64,000 nt of DNA, taken from JAKAAZ01 sp963817855. GTDB lineage: Bacteria; Acidobacteriota; Terriglobia; Terriglobales; Acidobacteriaceae. The stretch covers positions 124,001-188,000 of the forward strand of contig CAWFQA010000001.1 of NCBI GenBank assembly GCA_963817855.1, written 5' to 3'. Both the position numbers and the translations under genes were made by a program. Below, piece by piece: positions 63,294 through 64,000 of this stretch. Each line of letters starts with the position of its first letter. Position 1 is the stretch's first letter. The notes under the pieces are model-generated. The model was not told where the DNA came from and made no database searches. It saw only the letters and a list, made by a program, of their open reading frames with translations.

Positions 63294-64000
63294 TCAGGGT
63301 TGGAACGGCATCTGCTCGGGAACCGCTTCTCCATCGGCGCGGGGATCGGTGGCGCCGAAATTCACCCCACTCTGCTGGTTGTGCTGCACGGCATTGCCGC
63401 GCCCCATATGCTGCGAATATCGCGGCAGAACCTTAATGTCGTGACCCTGTTGCCGCAGACCATCAATCACTTGCGGCGCGATGCCGTTTTCCATCAAGAG
63501 GCTGCAACCGGAGAACGAAGGCATGGTAAAGCGAGCGGCCTCCAGCGCCGACTGAATGTTCATGTGGAAGTCCGCAATGTTGGAAACGAATTGCGCATGC
63601 GCCTGGGCCTGGTTGAATCCGCCCATGATGCCGAAGGCGATGCGTTCATCGCCCTTTTGCATAAAGGCAGGAATGATGGTGTGCAGCGGACGTGTGTGCG
63701 GACGCAGCGTGTTGGGCTGGTTCGGCTTCAGGGTGAAGGCCGACCCGCGGTTTTGCAGTACAAATCCAGTTCCATCGGCGACCAACCCGCTGCCGAAGGC
63801 TCCCGCGTTGCTTTGGATGAGCGAGACCTCATTCCCATCTCGATCCACCGCCGCCAGATATGTCGTATCGCTCGACAAATGCGAGAGTTGTCCGGTCAGG
63901 TCCGAGGGCAGGACGCTGCAGTTCGCGCGGTCACTAATCTGCGCCGCTCGGCGAACGGCCAGCTTTTTTGAGATGAGTTGCTGCACCGGGATGTGTGTGG
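63294..64000 (-). CDS. ggt: Gamma-glutamyltransferase, partial (cut by right edge)
   Basis: The C-terminal ~235 residues of a gamma-glutamyltransferase, whose N-terminal part lies beyond the window. The autoprocessing site is in SSDTTYLAAVDRDGNEVSLIQS, where a Thr becomes the N-terminal nucleophile of the small subunit, followed by NAGAFGSGLVADGTGFVLQNRG and the late ERIAFGIMGGFNQAQAHAQFV block. The usual TTH reads TTY here. These enzymes act in the periplasm on gamma-glutamyl amides such as glutathione. The reading frame is open to the last base. Confidence 0.9.
   Translation of the reverse strand, partial: THIPVQQLISKKLAVRRAAQISDRANCSVLPSDLTGQLSHLSSDTTYLAAVDRDGNEVSLIQSNAGAFGSGLVADGTGFVLQNRGSAFTLKPNQPNTLRPHTRPLHTIIPAFMQKGDERIAFGIMGGFNQAQAHAQFVSNIADFHMNIQSALEAARFTMPSFSGCSLLMENGIAPQVIDGLRQQGHDIKVLPRYSQHMGRGNAVQHNQQSGVNFGATDPRADGEAVPEQMPFQP

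Noticed and set aside
63216..63971. Plus-strand open frame opposite the gamma-glutamyltransferase gene
   Set aside because: Shadow; the minus-strand frame has the autoprocessing motif and family order.

Overview
The window is bacterial. It most resembles a chromosome of the phylum Acidobacteriota (Terriglobia). This is my inference from two ~1,130-1,200-residue outer-membrane receptors with an N-terminal carboxypeptidase-regulatory-like domain (Oar type), the many secreted carbohydrate-active proteins, a YjhG-type sugar-acid dehydratase and an ABC permease/M1 peptidase fusion. No rRNA, tRNA, CRISPR array or intact insertion sequence was seen.

Layout. (1) 1-6.6 kb is core: a cupin and a LuxR-type regulator, then the conserved run rpmH-rnpA-yidD-yidC-jag-mnmE. 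rnpA and mnmE each read in two frames, so each carries a frameshift that is either a sequence error or real. (2) 6.7-8.0 kb holds a tyrosine integrase preceded by three copies of an 11-bp direct repeat; it looks like the edge of an integrated segment. (3) 8.3-26.6 kb is an amino-sugar-type utilisation locus: PfkB kinase, NagB-like deaminase/isomerase, a LacI regulator, a sugar-porter MFS transporter, an SGNH esterase, an M20 peptidase, an aldo/keto reductase, an Oar-type receptor and a Tat-exported GH20 hexosaminidase, followed by PaiB-like and amidohydrolase genes. (4) 26.6-31.6 kb is eroded: a decayed cysteine-rich CxxTGK-repeat gene, a secreted beta-propeller gene, and two relics of what looks like an IS630-type transposase flanking a RibD/DHFR-like gene.

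(5) 31.6-57 kb is a second glycan locus that appears centred on fucose-containing or deoxy-sugar glycans: ribokinase, a second Oar receptor, PIG-L deacetylase, TPR protein, PQQ-like propeller/cytochrome c, sugar permease, LacI regulator, FucU mutarotase, clan-A glycosidase, GH13, GH29 fucosidase, PhyH dioxygenase, lyxose isomerase, a large LamG protein of unknown function, a YjhG/YagF dehydratase and an SDR. Four promoters in this locus carry the same LacI-type palindrome (TTGAAACGTTTCAA) just downstream of a good -35/-10 pair, so the scattered genes look like one regulon of the LacI protein at 43.5 kb. (6) 57-64 kb is ordinary: DUF4239 membrane protein, an NTF2-like secreted protein, the ABC permease/M1 peptidase fusion with its ATPase, and a gamma-glutamyltransferase cut by the right edge.

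Proposed working model (inference): the receptors import oligosaccharides across the outer membrane. Secreted or Tat-exported glycosidases (GH20; GH29, GH13, clan A) release sugars, inner-membrane carriers import them, and a kinase/deaminase branch (locus 3) or a dehydrogenase/dehydratase branch (locus 5) degrades them. A separate LacI repressor controls each locus.
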